From Phialophora verrucosa (lineage: Eukaryota; Ascomycota; Eurotiomycetes; Chaetothyriales; Herpotrichiellaceae): a DNA stretch of 64,000 nt. A program made the translations under genes and the position numbers. Below, in pieces: positions 29,892 to 41,354 of the stretch; the first letter of the stretch is position 1, and every line of letters starts with the position of its first letter. The stretch is taken from NCBI GenBank assembly GCA_002099365.1, contig MSED01000015.1, positions 2,790,001-2,854,000 on the forward strand, read 5' to 3'. The notes beneath the pieces are model-generated. The model ran no database searches. It had not been told where the DNA came from and saw only the letters and a list, made by a program, of their open reading frames with translations.

Positions 29892-30712
29892 ATGGGGTTC
29901 TTCTCAATTTTCTCAGGCTTCCGCAAATCCAACTGGCTCAACCTCGTCCTCCGCAGCTTCCAGTTGATCGATGCTCTCGTCGTCATTGGGATGTACGGAG
30001 TCGACCTGAATGCGGCAATGAAGGCGTCGAAATATGCCGATGGGAAATGGGTGAGTTCAACCGATCCCAAGACTGGCGCATTGACTTCCTACCCACCCGA
30101 GATGGTACGTTTACTCACCGGCATCAAGGTCTTCGCCGTCACAACCGGCAGCCTGGCAGCAGTTACGGCTCTGATCTTCAGCCTCGCATCCATCGTCATC
30201 CAGTATCGGACCGTGGCGCTACTGTTCGCCTGGGATTGGATCATCACCATCCTCTTCGCCGTGCTTTCTGGAATCTTCGGCTCCATGTATTTGAATGTAA
30301 GTTGCCTTCCCAACCCTCCCTTCCCCCTTCCTCCTTTCTGTACGATGTTGTCGAATGTAAAGCTAACGAGTTTGTTTTTCAAACAGGAGAAAGTCGAGAT
30401 GGAATCCGGCATCCACCGCATGAAGACCGCTGTTGGCTTCGACCTTGCCGGGCTTGTCCTGTGGACCATGACCGCCAGCTTCGGGACCTGGTGGTTCTTC
30501 AGCGAGCGACGTAAGTCTTCCGGCCCCCGTCACGAGATCCCCGATGGTCAATGGGAAGGCAATGCGGGGCTTCCCGAGCTCGCCAAGACGTTGCGCAACG
30601 GTTCGATGGCCGGTCGTTCGTTTCGCAATGGTCCTTTTCCCGTTCGCAATCGCTAACTTTGACGCCAGAAGGAGAGAGACAGGTCAAGCGCAGCAGGAGT
30701 GTCAAGGCTTAG
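29892..30712 (+). CDS. Small four-TM membrane protein, MARVEL-like
   Basis: Exons 29892..30296, 30387..30510 and 30669..30712 give 190 aa. Four hydrophobic segments are visible: LRSFQLIDALVVIGMYGVDL, KVFAVTTGSLAAVTALIFSL, FAWDWIITILFAVLSGIFGS and AGLVLWTMTASFGTWWFF. A short basic C-terminus (QVKRSRSVKA) follows. This is the layout of fungal MARVEL-domain-like proteins, which act at the plasma membrane or in vesicles. The 90-nt first intron (GTAAGT...AAACAG) keeps frame and has no stop. The second intron (158 nt, branch CTAAC, GCCAG) gives the clean basic tail; without it the ORF runs on to 30656 instead. The family assignment rests on topology only. Confidence 0.75.
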
Positions 30713-31824
30713 GAGTCTCGACAGGTGAGTCGACGTGTGCCCGGGCACAAGAAGAGGGGATACTTGGACAACCTCCAATAGAAGCCAGCACTGACACGGA
30801 AAGTAGATGTATGTGTACGTGACGAGGCTAGCAGGACAGTGGCGTGCGGGGCGGTAGTGATGGTGATAAAGACGAGCATCAAAGACTCTCGTAGTCTTCT
30901 GCCTCGCCCCGTGGCCTTAAACCCCCGGGTCTGACTTCCTCGCCGCAGAGAACAAGAAATGAGCAACGCGCCAGAGCGGCATTGGAAATTCCGTCCGTTG
31001 GCATTGTACAGGCGGGCGGGCGGACGGGCGGGTGCTGCAATATGCAAGACGACCTGGCGTGACTGGACATGGCCTCAGCTACTGATCAAATGATGTCCAT
31101 AGCATACCCTCAATGCGATTGCCCATTGTCCGTTCGAAATCAAAGACATCTGATTCCATTCTCACAGGGCCCAATCCCAGTCTCGGTGCCTTACTGAGTC
31201 CCAGCATGTATCTTTGTGTGCGGAGTGCCACAAGGCGTGGAGAAAGATGCGTGCACACATGTGCATGTGCGTGCGCGTGTGTCGCGGCATTCTACGAGAC
31301 TAATGTTGCAAAAAAAGGAGAAACGATATACTCGTTTGTTTCTAGAACCTTTGTTGATTCCTCGCCATCCCATGCATGGGTGGTCTTAACTTTGACTGTA
31401 ACTGTACAAAGAAGCTACTTCCACTCGAAGTAGTCTGGCTGGCTAACTGACTGTCTGACTTTCATTTGAGAATTTAACATGAGGGTATCGAGACTTGAAA
31501 CAACTCCAATCCAATCCCCCCCTTTTCCTTCCCTTCTCCTCCGGCACGTGATGGCTCGGAGACACGAAAGGAACGGAGACAATCGCTTGCATGACATGAA
31601 TATGACGCAGACATAGAAAAAGGAGCTTCCCAAGAAAAAGTGGGAAGCGTTGAAGAAGCGGTGTTGAACAGCAGCAGCGGTGTGCTCCCTCGCTTCGTAG
31701 CTGTGCCGTGGTCGTGAGATCCTGGGGTTCTGCAAATTTGATCCCTCTCTGGTGTAGGTCGTGATATGTGCACCTTTCATTCCCAAACCGGTCGAACCAA
31801 ATGTCCCAAGCTGTGGGCTGAGGC
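30713..31824. other. Intergenic with a G-rich tract
   Basis: No gene supported. Bases 31011..31032 form a G-run array (GGGCGGGCGG..CGGGCGGG) able to form a G-quadruplex. A TG-rich stretch is at 31250..31285. Confidence 0.5.
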
Positions 31825-34194
31825 TCAGATTGCATAGTTCTCAGCATGCAAAAACACCTCGTCCATGCTACTGCTGGTCATGACGTCCCACTGTAACCTC
31901 GCGACACAATTGCTGACGTCCGTCCTCATCTCCGGCGGGCCACACACATAGACACACGTCCGCCGTCCAAACTCCCTGGACAGTCCTTTCAGCATGTATG
32001 GGATATCCGGGCGGCCGTACTCTGTCCGCCAGCCGTCCCGTTTGTGGCCGCCAAAACCAGATGAGCCGCCCACGTTGGTGGGCAGGAAGGCGAAGCGCAT
32101 GAGGTTCTTTTGGAATTTCGTGGGTGTTTGAGGGAAGCCAAAGTCGAAGGTACGGGTGGCCTCCATTTGGGCTTGGGAGATTGTCGAGGTGCGTTTATCC
32201 GTGGGCGGAGGTGGGTAGTATAGCTGGGCCTGGGCGTCCGTTGCGCCAGGAGGAGCCAAATGTCGGGGAGGTGCGAGGAATGCTTGCGGCAGGGCGGTTA
32301 TGCTGTCTTCGAACTCGCGCTTGAGGTCGGGTTCTTGCTCCATCATGATGAGCGCCGAGTTTCGCTTCGAGCCGCTCGTCGCTTTGTCAAGTACATCGGT
32401 GATTTTGTCTCGAATCCCGCTGAGACGGTGTTCTTTCGTCTCGGCGGGTGGATCGTAACGCCTCGCAGCGGTGATGAAGAAGTGGCATTGCACCGAGCCA
32501 GGAGGCGCACATTCTCTGCATATCCGTAGTTCCTCCTTGAACCACTCCATGATGTCGGGTCGTTTCATGGCCCAGATCACGTGGACTTTCGTCGTGGTAG
32601 CCTTGCCGTCACGCATGCGCTTGATCAGGTCGAGGAGCTGCGATGCGATGGCGGTAATCCCGCTGCCGCCAGCAAAGAAGATGACCTGGTCGAATGAGGC
32701 CATTTGTCGCTGCATGCCGCCGTAAGGGCCTTCAATGAAGGCTCGGTAGGTCTTGTAGGGCCCCTTCTTAATCGACGTGTCGCGGACTTTGCGGGTGAAC
32801 CCTGAGAATGGGCGGAAGACGAGCGTCATGTCCCTGTACTGTTCGCCGTACTCGGAGGGAAAGTCTTCGCTGCAGAGTGAAGCGATGGTGAAGGGATGGT
32901 TTTCGAGTGGAGAAATACCGGGCATACGCAGGTACGCATATTGCCCAGGGCGCCATCTCTTCTGCGTCGGGATGGTCACCTTGACCGCGTTTTCCGGTAG
33001 GATGGTGACGGCTGATTCTTCGCCAATGAGCCACGATGACCGGAGCGGATTTGTCCAGTTCAGAAAGAAGAGGCGGGTGACCAGGGATACAAGCATCAAG
33101 GCGACAGTGGAGTAAAGGTACGCCCATGATGTCAAGTAGTTGTTGCAATGCCAGAACATGAGACCTATGAAGGCCCAAGCGACGGGAATGTGGAGGAAGA
33201 CGAAGAGCTCGTACGCCTTGTGTCGTAGGATAGGTACAGAATGGAGAGCAAGGAAGAGGAGCGGTACAATGGCAGCAATGCCAGTGGTGTAGACCCAGTA
33301 TTGCTGGCTGAAATAGAGTTGGAAGGTTGCGTAGCCTTCAGGGTCGTTGACGGACTGATACCAGTATGGAACAGCATGGATGATCGCGAAGATGATACAC
33401 AAATATGCTGTCCAGCGATGCATAACAACAAGTCGCTCAGCACCAATTCCAGTCAAGAAGGCGACCGGATTTGCCTTGTTGGCGAGGACCACGGTCCAGG
33501 GTAATAGCGAGACAGACATCATACCCGCTCGAACTGCCAATGGCGGTGATCCATATGACATTGAGGCGTAGAACAGCGGTTTCGGCAGGAAACAGTAGAG
33601 TATCGACGAGACAAGAGAGATGAGCACGACGGCAAGCACTCCCGGCGAAGGGAATGTAAATCTGAACTTGCCGATCCTGATGGTTGGAATCGGCCGGTAG
33701 AATATCCACCGGAAGAAGGCAATTGCATTGTTCAAAGGTGCAATCGCAGAAACAGCTGCTTGTTGCTTCGGTTTCTCTGCTACCAGCGGTCCTTTGTCCG
33801 GGAAGAAGTGCCTGGTCGAGGCATCGGTCTGAGCACTGATTGCGCTGGGCAGCTCGTAGGTGCCAAATCCCACGTGAGGTGAGAAGCCTACCGGGCTGAG
33901 TGTCGTCGCCGAGTTTATGACTTCCTCCTTGTACAGCGCCGTCCGGATCTTGTCGCCCCAGTAGTAGTATAACCGCTTCATCGTCGTCGTGACCACCAGT
34001 ATGATCCCAACGTAAACGAATATCAGTCCGTACTCGTCTGCCTGCTTGAACGGATCATGCTGTATCGCATCGAGGAGGGCAGGAGGAGTCGTGCTGTTGA
34101 TAGGGATGTTGACTCTCTTGACCAGTTCCTCCATTGTCTGCTCTGTCGTTCTCTCGATCAACAGCGCCAATGCTTCGGGGTGTACAGAAGGCAT
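31825..34194 (-). CDS. Ferric reductase-like transmembrane oxidoreductase (FRE family)
   Basis: This 789-aa single-exon flavocytochrome moves electrons from NADPH through FAD and heme across a membrane to ferric or cupric ions. An N-terminal membrane segment (YGLIFVYVGIILVVTTTM) precedes the ferric reductase core. There, His residues in LVVMHRWTAYLCIIFAIIHA and LRHKAYELFVFLHIPVAW are the likely heme ligands. The FAD motif is HPFTIAS, the NADPH-binding region has GGSGITAIA, and CGPPEM lies near the C-terminus. Start ATG 34194; the open frame upstream has no ATG. A long loop between the NADPH motifs is Pro-rich and probably disordered. No multicopper oxidase or iron permease is next to it. Substrate could also be superoxide-type, so the exact role is open. 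Confidence 0.9.
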   Translation of the reverse strand: MPSVHPEALALLIERTTEQTMEELVKRVNIPINSTTPPALLDAIQHDPFKQADEYGLIFVYVGIILVVTTTMKRLYYYWGDKIRTALYKEEVINSATTLSPVGFSPHVGFGTYELPSAISAQTDASTRHFFPDKGPLVAEKPKQQAAVSAIAPLNNAIAFFRWIFYRPIPTIRIGKFRFTFPSPGVLAVVLISLVSSILYCFLPKPLFYASMSYGSPPLAVRAGMMSVSLLPWTVVLANKANPVAFLTGIGAERLVVMHRWTAYLCIIFAIIHAVPYWYQSVNDPEGYATFQLYFSQQYWVYTTGIAAIVPLLFLALHSVPILRHKAYELFVFLHIPVAWAFIGLMFWHCNNYLTSWAYLYSTVALMLVSLVTRLFFLNWTNPLRSSWLIGEESAVTILPENAVKVTIPTQKRWRPGQYAYLRMPGISPLENHPFTIASLCSEDFPSEYGEQYRDMTLVFRPFSGFTRKVRDTSIKKGPYKTYRAFIEGPYGGMQRQMASFDQVIFFAGGSGITAIASQLLDLIKRMRDGKATTTKVHVIWAMKRPDIMEWFKEELRICRECAPPGSVQCHFFITAARRYDPPAETKEHRLSGIRDKITDVLDKATSGSKRNSALIMMEQEPDLKREFEDSITALPQAFLAPPRHLAPPGATDAQAQLYYPPPPTDKRTSTISQAQMEATRTFDFGFPQTPTKFQKNLMRFAFLPTNVGGSSGFGGHKRDGWRTEYGRPDIPYMLKGLSREFGRRTCVYVCGPPEMRTDVSNCVARLQWDVMTSSSMDEVFLHAENYAI

Positions 34195-37034
34195 CTTGGA
34201 CGAGTATAACAATTGCCCATGTATCCAGAGACCAACGGCGGGCTCGATTTTCGTTGAAGGGGAGCTGGGGCGCTTCTCCCGTCGAGGTGGTCTTTGTATT
34301 GGTCGTGGAGTCGGTCGACTCCAAATGACCCAGCGTCTCTATTGGATGTAGAATCGTCTCAGCAGGGCGGTCATGTATTGCCCGACCGCTTTTCGACCCG
34401 CCTGGGTGAGATCTGTAGTATTCGCAACGTTTCGTGGAGATCAGAGAGCCTGCTCTTTTGGGGATGAAGGGAGTGACGAGGTAGCGATTGTAGGGAATGG
34501 AAAGTATGGAGGTTCTCAATGCCTCTGGGACACGGAGAGAGAGGGAGAGGGGCGGAAAGGTGCGATATAGTGTGTTGAAACATGCGAAAGCGGAGGTTAT
34601 CCAGACATCGAAGCGAGTTGGTGATAGAACAATCGCAGCGCGTGTGTGAGCGACGCACACCCCGCTCCTCACCTACTCACTGTGATATCGACAGATGAGG
34701 TATGGAACCAAGAAGCTATTGACTTGAGGGCAACAATAGCAGCACAGAAAGAGCAGAGCTACCGAGCTTGGGATCTCCCGGGGATCCCTCCATCATGTGG
34801 ACGTCTCTGGGAGTCCTGGTGCTCAGCGGTAGCGGGAGAAGAGTCAGCGCTTCGAAGAGAGCTTGCATTGGTTGTGCAATGAGACCCGAAGTGGGATGCA
34901 TACTGGACTCGGTAGACTCTGGAGCGGACCGAGACCCTCTTGGCTAACTTGATCAAATGTGAAGCGAATGACAAGCGAATGTTGAGGAAAGACAGCATGA
35001 AAACACTCGACTACGGGGCGTGATTGGGCGCGCAAGGTGATGAGCCAGGAACATTTTGCATGAATCGTGCAGTTTTGTGGCTTGCATGGGGGAGAAGAGG
35101 ATGAGCCAACGGTAAGAGGAAGATGGACCAGTGACGAAAGCGGACAAGGCAAAAAGACAGTTCACACAGTTGTCCCTGTGGGCGTGGCAGGTCTGGCCAA
35201 TGGGCGCCCCCAGCCTGTTGCCGCTGAAGTGTGACGGCCTGGGCGTGCGCCTCTAGCGCCCAGGACCCTCCACCAACCACGCCGTGGAGCCTACAAAGCC
35301 AGCTTCGGGGGCTGCCCCTAGACTGGCCAAGCTTATCGTTGTCCTCCCCACATTCGAGAATCGAGGTGGTCGTCGTGCTGTTGGTACATTTTCTCCCCGA
35401 GCGCGAGGATATCACCGTGGTACTTGTGCGGATTATACGGCACGGAACGGCCATAGAAACTCTCTGATGTTCTCTGTGAAAATCGAGTATTTCAAATGCA
35501 GCTGGATGAGAATATTCCGGCTTTCCGAGCAAACGACGCACCCTGGACACACCCTGGAACTCAGCTGTCGATCTCTCGTTCATCTGCGGTCGTGTCTAGC
35601 AAATGAGATCGCGCTTATGGTTACCTCGAGATGCACCCTACGCAGCAATGTGTCGCAGCTACATGAACATGCCCGCACAACGGGACGCCTTAGTGATGAT
35701 AGCAGACTTCAGCTGGTCGAGTTGCCAGGCTGACTGAGTAAGCTCACTGTCGTGCCTCAGGCATCGCGCACGATTGCATCAGTGTGACAATAAAATCTTC
35801 AAGTGTGTAAGCGACGAAGAAATTCACCTGACGCTACGGAGTAGCACTCGTCTTTCGGAAGTCACCCCATATCCAGGTGGCCAACACATATTCTGATGTG
35901 CGCAAGTTCACCGTGACTCCTATCGGCAGCATTCAGTAACGCTAGACTCGTCTCTTCCCCCTCAGTTCGCTCAGTGACCAAAATGTTGTAGAACTTCTTT
36001 ACGCGCAAGCACATTCCAGGAGCTTGAGCGTTCATCACACCGATGCCTGTCCTTGAGAGGCAACGACCAGGTACTACTTTACATTGACAGCAGATCCCAA
36101 GCAGAGAAATGCGGATATAGACATCCGCATCCGATTATACTGCAGAGTTCGGACAGTAAAGCTGCATACATAATACCCCGTAAGATAGCCGCCCTTGCCA
36201 AGCAGAAATAGAGTTTGCGATGGAGCAAGGCAGGACGAGGCTCCATGTCGCAATATCCGGGGCCAACACATTGGAAGCCTGCAATAAGCGCCCAAGAAAG
36301 CATCCCTGTCTCGTGCTTGAGCAGGCTCAGCACCACCGAAATCTTGCAGTAGTGGCTCTCACAATGACGGTAGGCTCCAGGTCCCCGGGACTAACATCTC
36401 GACTCGCGGGCGCTTGAGACGATAAGTGTTCCAGCAGCCCAAATACGTGGCTGCGAACGGAAAGGGGACAAATCCAGAGACCACGTCAAGCGCCCTCCAA
36501 AAGCCATGGCGTAAATCTGCCCTATATCCAGGGGCAAGATACGCAAGCATACCGTTCTGCATGCATTTGATCTCCACATGAGCCATTTCTTCACTCGATG
36601 AACTTTGAGGCATGTCTGTTCCTGCATCGAGCACGAGAGGTTTGCGTCATAGCAGTCACTTTCAAAGGGCCACTACGACAAAGCCACACATTCTCGGAGG
36701 TGCCCCTTTTGTGCAGTTCAACGAGTAGCTTCATGGGGATCGTCGGGCAGATTTGGCGACCAAAATAGCAATCCGGTGTCCAGGTACGGACCCTCGGAGA
36801 GAAGGCTCTGCTCCAGCCATGAAAATGAAATCGAACCAATGTTGCGGGCGTGAAGGAACATATAGTCGACATTCTGGATGCAAGCGAATCTCCGGGATCG
36901 ACTTCAAGGCCTCATCGCGATGACGATGTGGTAGCCGGCGATCGAATGTTGATTCTGGAAATGGCGTGCTCGGTGATTTTTAGGCACCAGCTGCCTATCT
37001 GGTGTGCATCGAGTTGGCTCGACCGCGAGTCGAC
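34195..37034. other. 2.8-kb stretch without a supported gene
   Basis: Many short ORFs, none convincing. The most protein-like is 36634..36359 on the minus strand (from MLDAGTDMPQSSSSEEMAHV), with a hydrophobic segment and no partner exon that I can place. Confidence 0.4.
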
Positions 37035-37576
37035 CTATTCACCCTCGGTCCCCTCGACCACTCTGGCCCGAATGATCTTGACTTCTTCCAAGGGCCTGTC
37101 CTCGGTGTTCGTCTTGACAAGTCCCATCCTCTGCACGACCTTCATTCCACTCTTGACTCTCCCGAAAATCGTATGCTTCCCGTCAAGCCAGGGCGTCGGC
37201 GCCAACGTGATGAAGAACTGGCTCCCGTTCGTGTCCTTGCCGCTGTTGGCCATGCTCAAGATTCCGGCACCAGTATGCTTCAGGGAAGGGCTGATTTCGT
37301 CTGCGAACTTCTCTCCGTAGATGCTCGCGCCGCCACGGCCTGTGCCCGAAGGATCTCCGCCTTGAATCATGAAGTCGGGGATGATGCGGTGGAAGATGAC
37401 ATTGTTGTAGTATCCGCGCTGAGCCAGAGTCGAAAAGTTCTTGCATGTCTTGGGAGCGTGGTCATTGTAGAGTTCAACTGTGATGGCACCCTACACTCTG
37501 ATCAGCATGCAGACTTCCCAATTAACGGCTCGCTGCTACAGACCATCGTTGTTTCGAGCACGACATCGGTTGCCAT
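37035..37576 (-). CDS. cyp1: Cyclophilin-type peptidyl-prolyl isomerase, PPIL1/Cyp1-like
   Basis: Exons 37576..37544 and 37490..37035 give 162 aa, the usual PPIL1 size. The intron 37543..37491 (GTCTGT...GTGTAG) joins MATDVVLETTM to GAITVELYNDHAPKTC. Catalytic residues are intact: Arg in FHRIIPDFMIQGGDPSGTG, Phe and Gln in NGSQFFITLAPT, and Trp in WLDGKHTIFGRV. PPIL1 homologues are nuclear and associate with the spliceosome; I infer that role here. The first coding exon is 33 nt. Confidence 0.93.
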
Positions 37577-37906
37577 AATAGAGGATGTTCTCTGCTCAGG
37601 GCTTCGATGCGCCGAGAGGTGACGGGGGCTACAAGATCTGCACGCGAAATGTCTAGATGTTTGGTCGCAGAGTTAGTTGGGAGCACTTGAAGAATCTCAA
37701 ACCGCCGGCTTGGCGTCAGTTCCCCGCACTCGTCACTCATTCACATGCATTCTAATCTTCATTCATCTCATTGAGAGCTACACCAGTGCATTAGTCGCAG
37801 CCGCTCCCTGCAAGCAGTTAGAGATTGCAGTCCTCCAGGACTGATATTGGGAGGATCATGAGTTCTCTCCGTCCACAGGCTGTTGGGCCACAACGCCTGG
37901 TTCGTT
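37577..37906. other. Spacer between cyclophilin and ABM-like gene
   Basis: 330 bp, probably the cyclophilin promoter and the 3' UTR of the next gene. Nothing else is seen. Confidence 0.4.
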
Positions 37907-38617
37907 TCATGCCTTGAACTCTTTGCTAGCAACATGGACCACAACCACGTTCTTCAGATCCTTTCCACCCCTCAACAGATGGACGTTGTCCTTGAACGAT
38001 TGGGTCTCCCTGTACTTCATGTGCGATTCAACGCTAGGCCACCCAATCATGCAGACATAGACTTTGGCTTTTTCGCCAGTCTTGGGGTCCTCAAGTTCTT
38101 CAGCAACCCACCCACCCGCTGTGCCTCGGCATTCCTCCCAGTCTCGTTGGACAATCGAACCAAACTTCTTCATGCCCTCATGGAACGTCTTCTGGTCTTC
38201 CACCGAGTAGTTGGCCGGAAAGTAAACCCTGATGAATTCGGTGACTTCGGAGAATGCTGGAGTTGGAGGAAATGGCTCGATATGTACGTGAAAAAGACTC
38301 GGTGGTGTATCGCACAGTTCCACAGCATCGTTCAAAAACGCTTTATAACCACTGTCATCCAGTCAATTAGCGACGCGGGCTTTTCGTTAGGGTTGGAGAC
38401 AAGCATACTCCCATTTCGTAAACTCCATATGGTGGTCGATGCTTGACCAGTCGACAAATAAGTTCTGAACATTGGGATATTCGACCTGGGCGCCTGCGTA
38501 CAAGCGATGCGCTCGGCCGTGCTTGAGGATTGTCTCAAGTGTACTCTTGTACTGGGGGGCTTGGGCATCTACGCCTTCTTTGAGGGACAAGAAGCAAATT
38601 TCAGTTACTGGGGCCAT
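37907..38617 (-). CDS. ABM-like dimeric alpha-beta barrel protein
   Basis: Exons 38617..38409 and 38351..37907 give 217 aa. The 57-nt intron (GTATGC...GACAG) joins HHMEFTKW to DGYKAFLNDAVEL, restoring a continuous fold. The first half (MAPVTEICFLSLKEGVDAQ ... NVQNLFVDWSSIDHHMEF) and the second half (SLFHVHIEPF ... AKVYVCMIGWPSVESHMKY) look like two copies of the ABM/stress-responsive alpha-beta barrel fold. Each ends in a W-P/S-S-x-x-x-H-x-x pattern. Family members include small monooxygenases and stress proteins; the function here is unknown. It is divergent from mccB. Confidence 0.8.
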
Positions 38618-39285
38618 GTTTGCCGGTCGGAGGTGAGTAGGATAATGGTAGGCGAGGTGACGTGGACTGTTGTGAGTAGCTCACGTAGCTGTATGCTAAA
38701 CTCGGGGCCTTGATATAGGTTTCCAACTTCTGGTAATCCTGGGCAAATAGATAAAGAGCGAAGTCAAGATCCCTTGTTTAGGCTTTCGGTCCGAAGTGAT
38801 TGCCCGCCTCGGTGACTAATTCTCTGATACATGCTTCTCCAACAGGCGGATTTACCGCCATCACCATATGCGTTGACGAAAGGAGTAACAGTTACGGATC
38901 CGAACAGCTAAATGATAGATCTGCTGCCAAACAGCGGTTCCGAGTGCTTTCCGGAACAACAATTGATGTCATCAAGGACTCATACGGCTCCATGGAGGGC
39001 AGCATTATCCTCATCCATCCGTAAGCTGACTTTCCGATCCTTTACCGGCGCAAGGAAGCAGCAGTAATGAATTTCAATTCAGAGGTGGTGGAGGCGAGCG
39101 ACGACCGAGATGCCGGTTATTCGCGGGGAAGCTGGCCACGCTGACCCCATCTCCAACCGCGGTCGAAGCAACGAGCACGAAAGTCGCCAGCTCAATCAAT
39201 ATGCATTCCTTCCACACGATCCTTCTCTATCGGCTGGGATCTTCTCGTCCAGGGCACTCTATGTGATACTGTGCCCCGATTCATC
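38618..39285. promoter_or_regulatory. Divergent intergenic region, ABM-like gene and mccB
   Basis: 668 bp. An ORF at 38800..39024 (+) looks like chance. No specific site called. Confidence 0.4.
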
Positions 39286-41004
39286 ATGGCTCCCAAATAC
39301 GTCCCAACCGACTCACTCCTGCGGAGCTTGAACCATGCTCTTCGAGGACGCCGGCACCAGCGCCCTTCCACATTCCACCTCCAGTTACACCGCCGGTCAG
39401 CAGCGACGTTCACACATCCGCGATATGCCCAAGCAATATCGGTCCTGCCCACAGTGGTGGACAAGTCAAGCCCGCAGTTCAAGGACAACGCCGCCGAACT
39501 GGGCGACGTCATGTCCAAATACGCAGCCCTCCACCAGAAGATCTCTCAAGGCGGCCCTGAAAAGGCTCGAAAGAAACACATCGAAAGGGGCAAGATGCTA
39601 GCAAGAGATCGCGTCACAGCACTCATCGACCCCGGAAGTCCCTTCATGGAACTCTCGCCCTTAGCAGCACACGAGGTGTACGAAGACGAAGTCCCCGCCG
39701 CTGGTGTGATCGCAGGGGTTGGGACCGTGGAAGGCGTCACATGCATGATTGTGGCCAACGACGCAACAGTCAAGGGTGGGACATACTACCCCTTGACCGT
39801 GAAGAAACATCTCCGAGCACAAGAGATTGCGCAGCAGAACAAGTTACCCTGCATATACCTCGTGGACTCGGGCGGCGCGAACCTCCCAAACCAAGCCAAT
39901 GTCTTTCCCGACCGCGATCATTTCGGCCGCATATTCTTCAACCAAGCAAGGATGAGCGCCTTGGGCATCCCTCAGATCGCCGTGGTAATGGGCCCATGCA
40001 CAGCTGGCGGAGCGTACGTCCCCGCCATGTGCGACGAGTCCATCATCGTCGAGAAACAAGGGACCATCTTCCTCGCGGGGCCGCCCCTCGTGAAGGCCGC
40101 CACCGGGGAGGTGGTATCTGCAGAAGACCTTGGAGGCGGGAGCCTGCACAGCTCCGTCTCCGGCGTGACAGACTACCTTGCCGTCGACGACGCGCACGCC
40201 ATAGTCCTAGCCCGCCGGAGTATTTCCAACTTGAACTATCCGCAAGAACAAGCCCCGCCCGTTGAGCCTCGAGAACCGCTCCACGACCCGGCCGAGCTCG
40301 CAGGCATAGTTGGTACGAACCTCCGCAAGCTAATCCCCATGCACGAAATCATTGCCCGCATCGTCGACGGCTCTGAATTCGCCGAGTTCAAGAAAGACTA
40401 CGGCACGACCCTGCTCACCGGTTTCGCAAGGATCCACGGCTATCAGGTCGGCATTGTCGCCAACAATGGCATTCTCTTCTCGGAATCCAGCCTCAAAGGC
40501 TCCCATTTCATTGAACTGTGCTGTCAACGAAAGATCCCGCTGGTATTTCTGCAGAACATCTCAGGCTTCATGGTCGGCGCGGATGCCGAGAGGGGGGGCA
40601 TCGCGAAGAACGGTGCCAAACTCGTCACTGCCGTCGCGTGTGCCGAGGTCCCCAAGTTCACCGTCGTGGTGGGCTCGTCTGCCGGGGCAGGCAACTATGG
40701 CATGTGTGGACGGGCATATTCTCCGCGGTTCCTGTGGATGTGGCCGAATGCGAAGATTGGCGTGATGGGTCCGGATCAACTTACCGCGGTGATGGAGACG
40801 GTCGGCAAGTCGGTCGACGTGGGCTTGAGGGACAGGATCGAACGGGAGAGCGATGCTTGCTTCTCGAGCGCGCGGCTCTGGGACGACGGCGTCATCCATC
40901 CGAGCCAAACGAGGGATATGCTGGGCATGGGGTTGAAAGCCGCGCTGGGAGGGAAGAACAAGATCGAGGAGGATAGCACCAAGTTTGGTGTTTTCCGCAT
41001 GTAG
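39286..41004 (+). CDS. mccB: 3-methylcrotonyl-CoA carboxylase, carboxyltransferase beta subunit
   Basis: MccB transfers CO2 from MccA-bound biotin to 3-methylcrotonyl-CoA in mitochondrial leucine catabolism. The 572-aa intronless protein starts at ATG 39286; the open frame upstream has no ATG. It has a mitochondrial-type N-terminus rich in Arg and Ser (LLRSLNHALRGRRHQRPSTF). Both halves of the acyl-CoA carboxyltransferase fold are present: LIDPGSPFMELSPLAAHEVY, then GPCTAGGAYVPAMCDESI, and FLQNISGFMVGADAERGGI followed by SSAGAGNYGMCGRAYSPRF. The ends match the family (VFRM at the C-terminus). Its partner mccA is 14.6 kb upstream on the other strand; isovaleryl-CoA dehydrogenase is not in the window. 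Confidence 0.95.
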   Translation: MAPKYVPTDSLLRSLNHALRGRRHQRPSTFHLQLHRRSAATFTHPRYAQAISVLPTVVDKSSPQFKDNAAELGDVMSKYAALHQKISQGGPEKARKKHIERGKMLARDRVTALIDPGSPFMELSPLAAHEVYEDEVPAAGVIAGVGTVEGVTCMIVANDATVKGGTYYPLTVKKHLRAQEIAQQNKLPCIYLVDSGGANLPNQANVFPDRDHFGRIFFNQARMSALGIPQIAVVMGPCTAGGAYVPAMCDESIIVEKQGTIFLAGPPLVKAATGEVVSAEDLGGGSLHSSVSGVTDYLAVDDAHAIVLARRSISNLNYPQEQAPPVEPREPLHDPAELAGIVGTNLRKLIPMHEIIARIVDGSEFAEFKKDYGTTLLTGFARIHGYQVGIVANNGILFSESSLKGSHFIELCCQRKIPLVFLQNISGFMVGADAERGGIAKNGAKLVTAVACAEVPKFTVVVGSSAGAGNYGMCGRAYSPRFLWMWPNAKIGVMGPDQLTAVMETVGKSVDVGLRDRIERESDACFSSARLWDDGVIHPSQTRDMLGMGLKAALGGKNKIEEDSTKFGVFRM

Positions 41005-41354
41005 ACCTTTGCATGTGACAGAGCGTGCTCACCTCCGCGGGCCCGCAGATCCTGGTGGTCCCTGGGCTCAACACTGGGTGGCCTTGCTCCGGGATGTTTT
41101 CGAAGGATCAGCTGACACAATGGGGGAGCGAAGGGAAGGCACTGTATCAAGAAGCGAGCAAGCGTGCATGGGCGTGTGAATAGAACTTCTCTTCGACGTG
41201 AGTCGGTAAGTCTAGAATCTTTTCCTTCGCTCAACTCTTCGCTGGTAACGGGCCCAATTTTGCCCAGCTTGCTGTTACATCGGATGCCCGCAAATGCGTT
41301 TCATCCCGCCCCTCCCAATGCAGTCTTGTGCTGACTTGGGGATCAGAGATCTGG
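41005..41354. other. Convergent 3' region, nothing seen
   Basis: 350 bp between the ends of mccB and rsr1. No gene or clear repeat. Confidence 0.4.

Noticed and set aside
35011..35583. 190-aa minus-strand ORF
   Set aside because: Random-looking composition, no domain, no splice partner.
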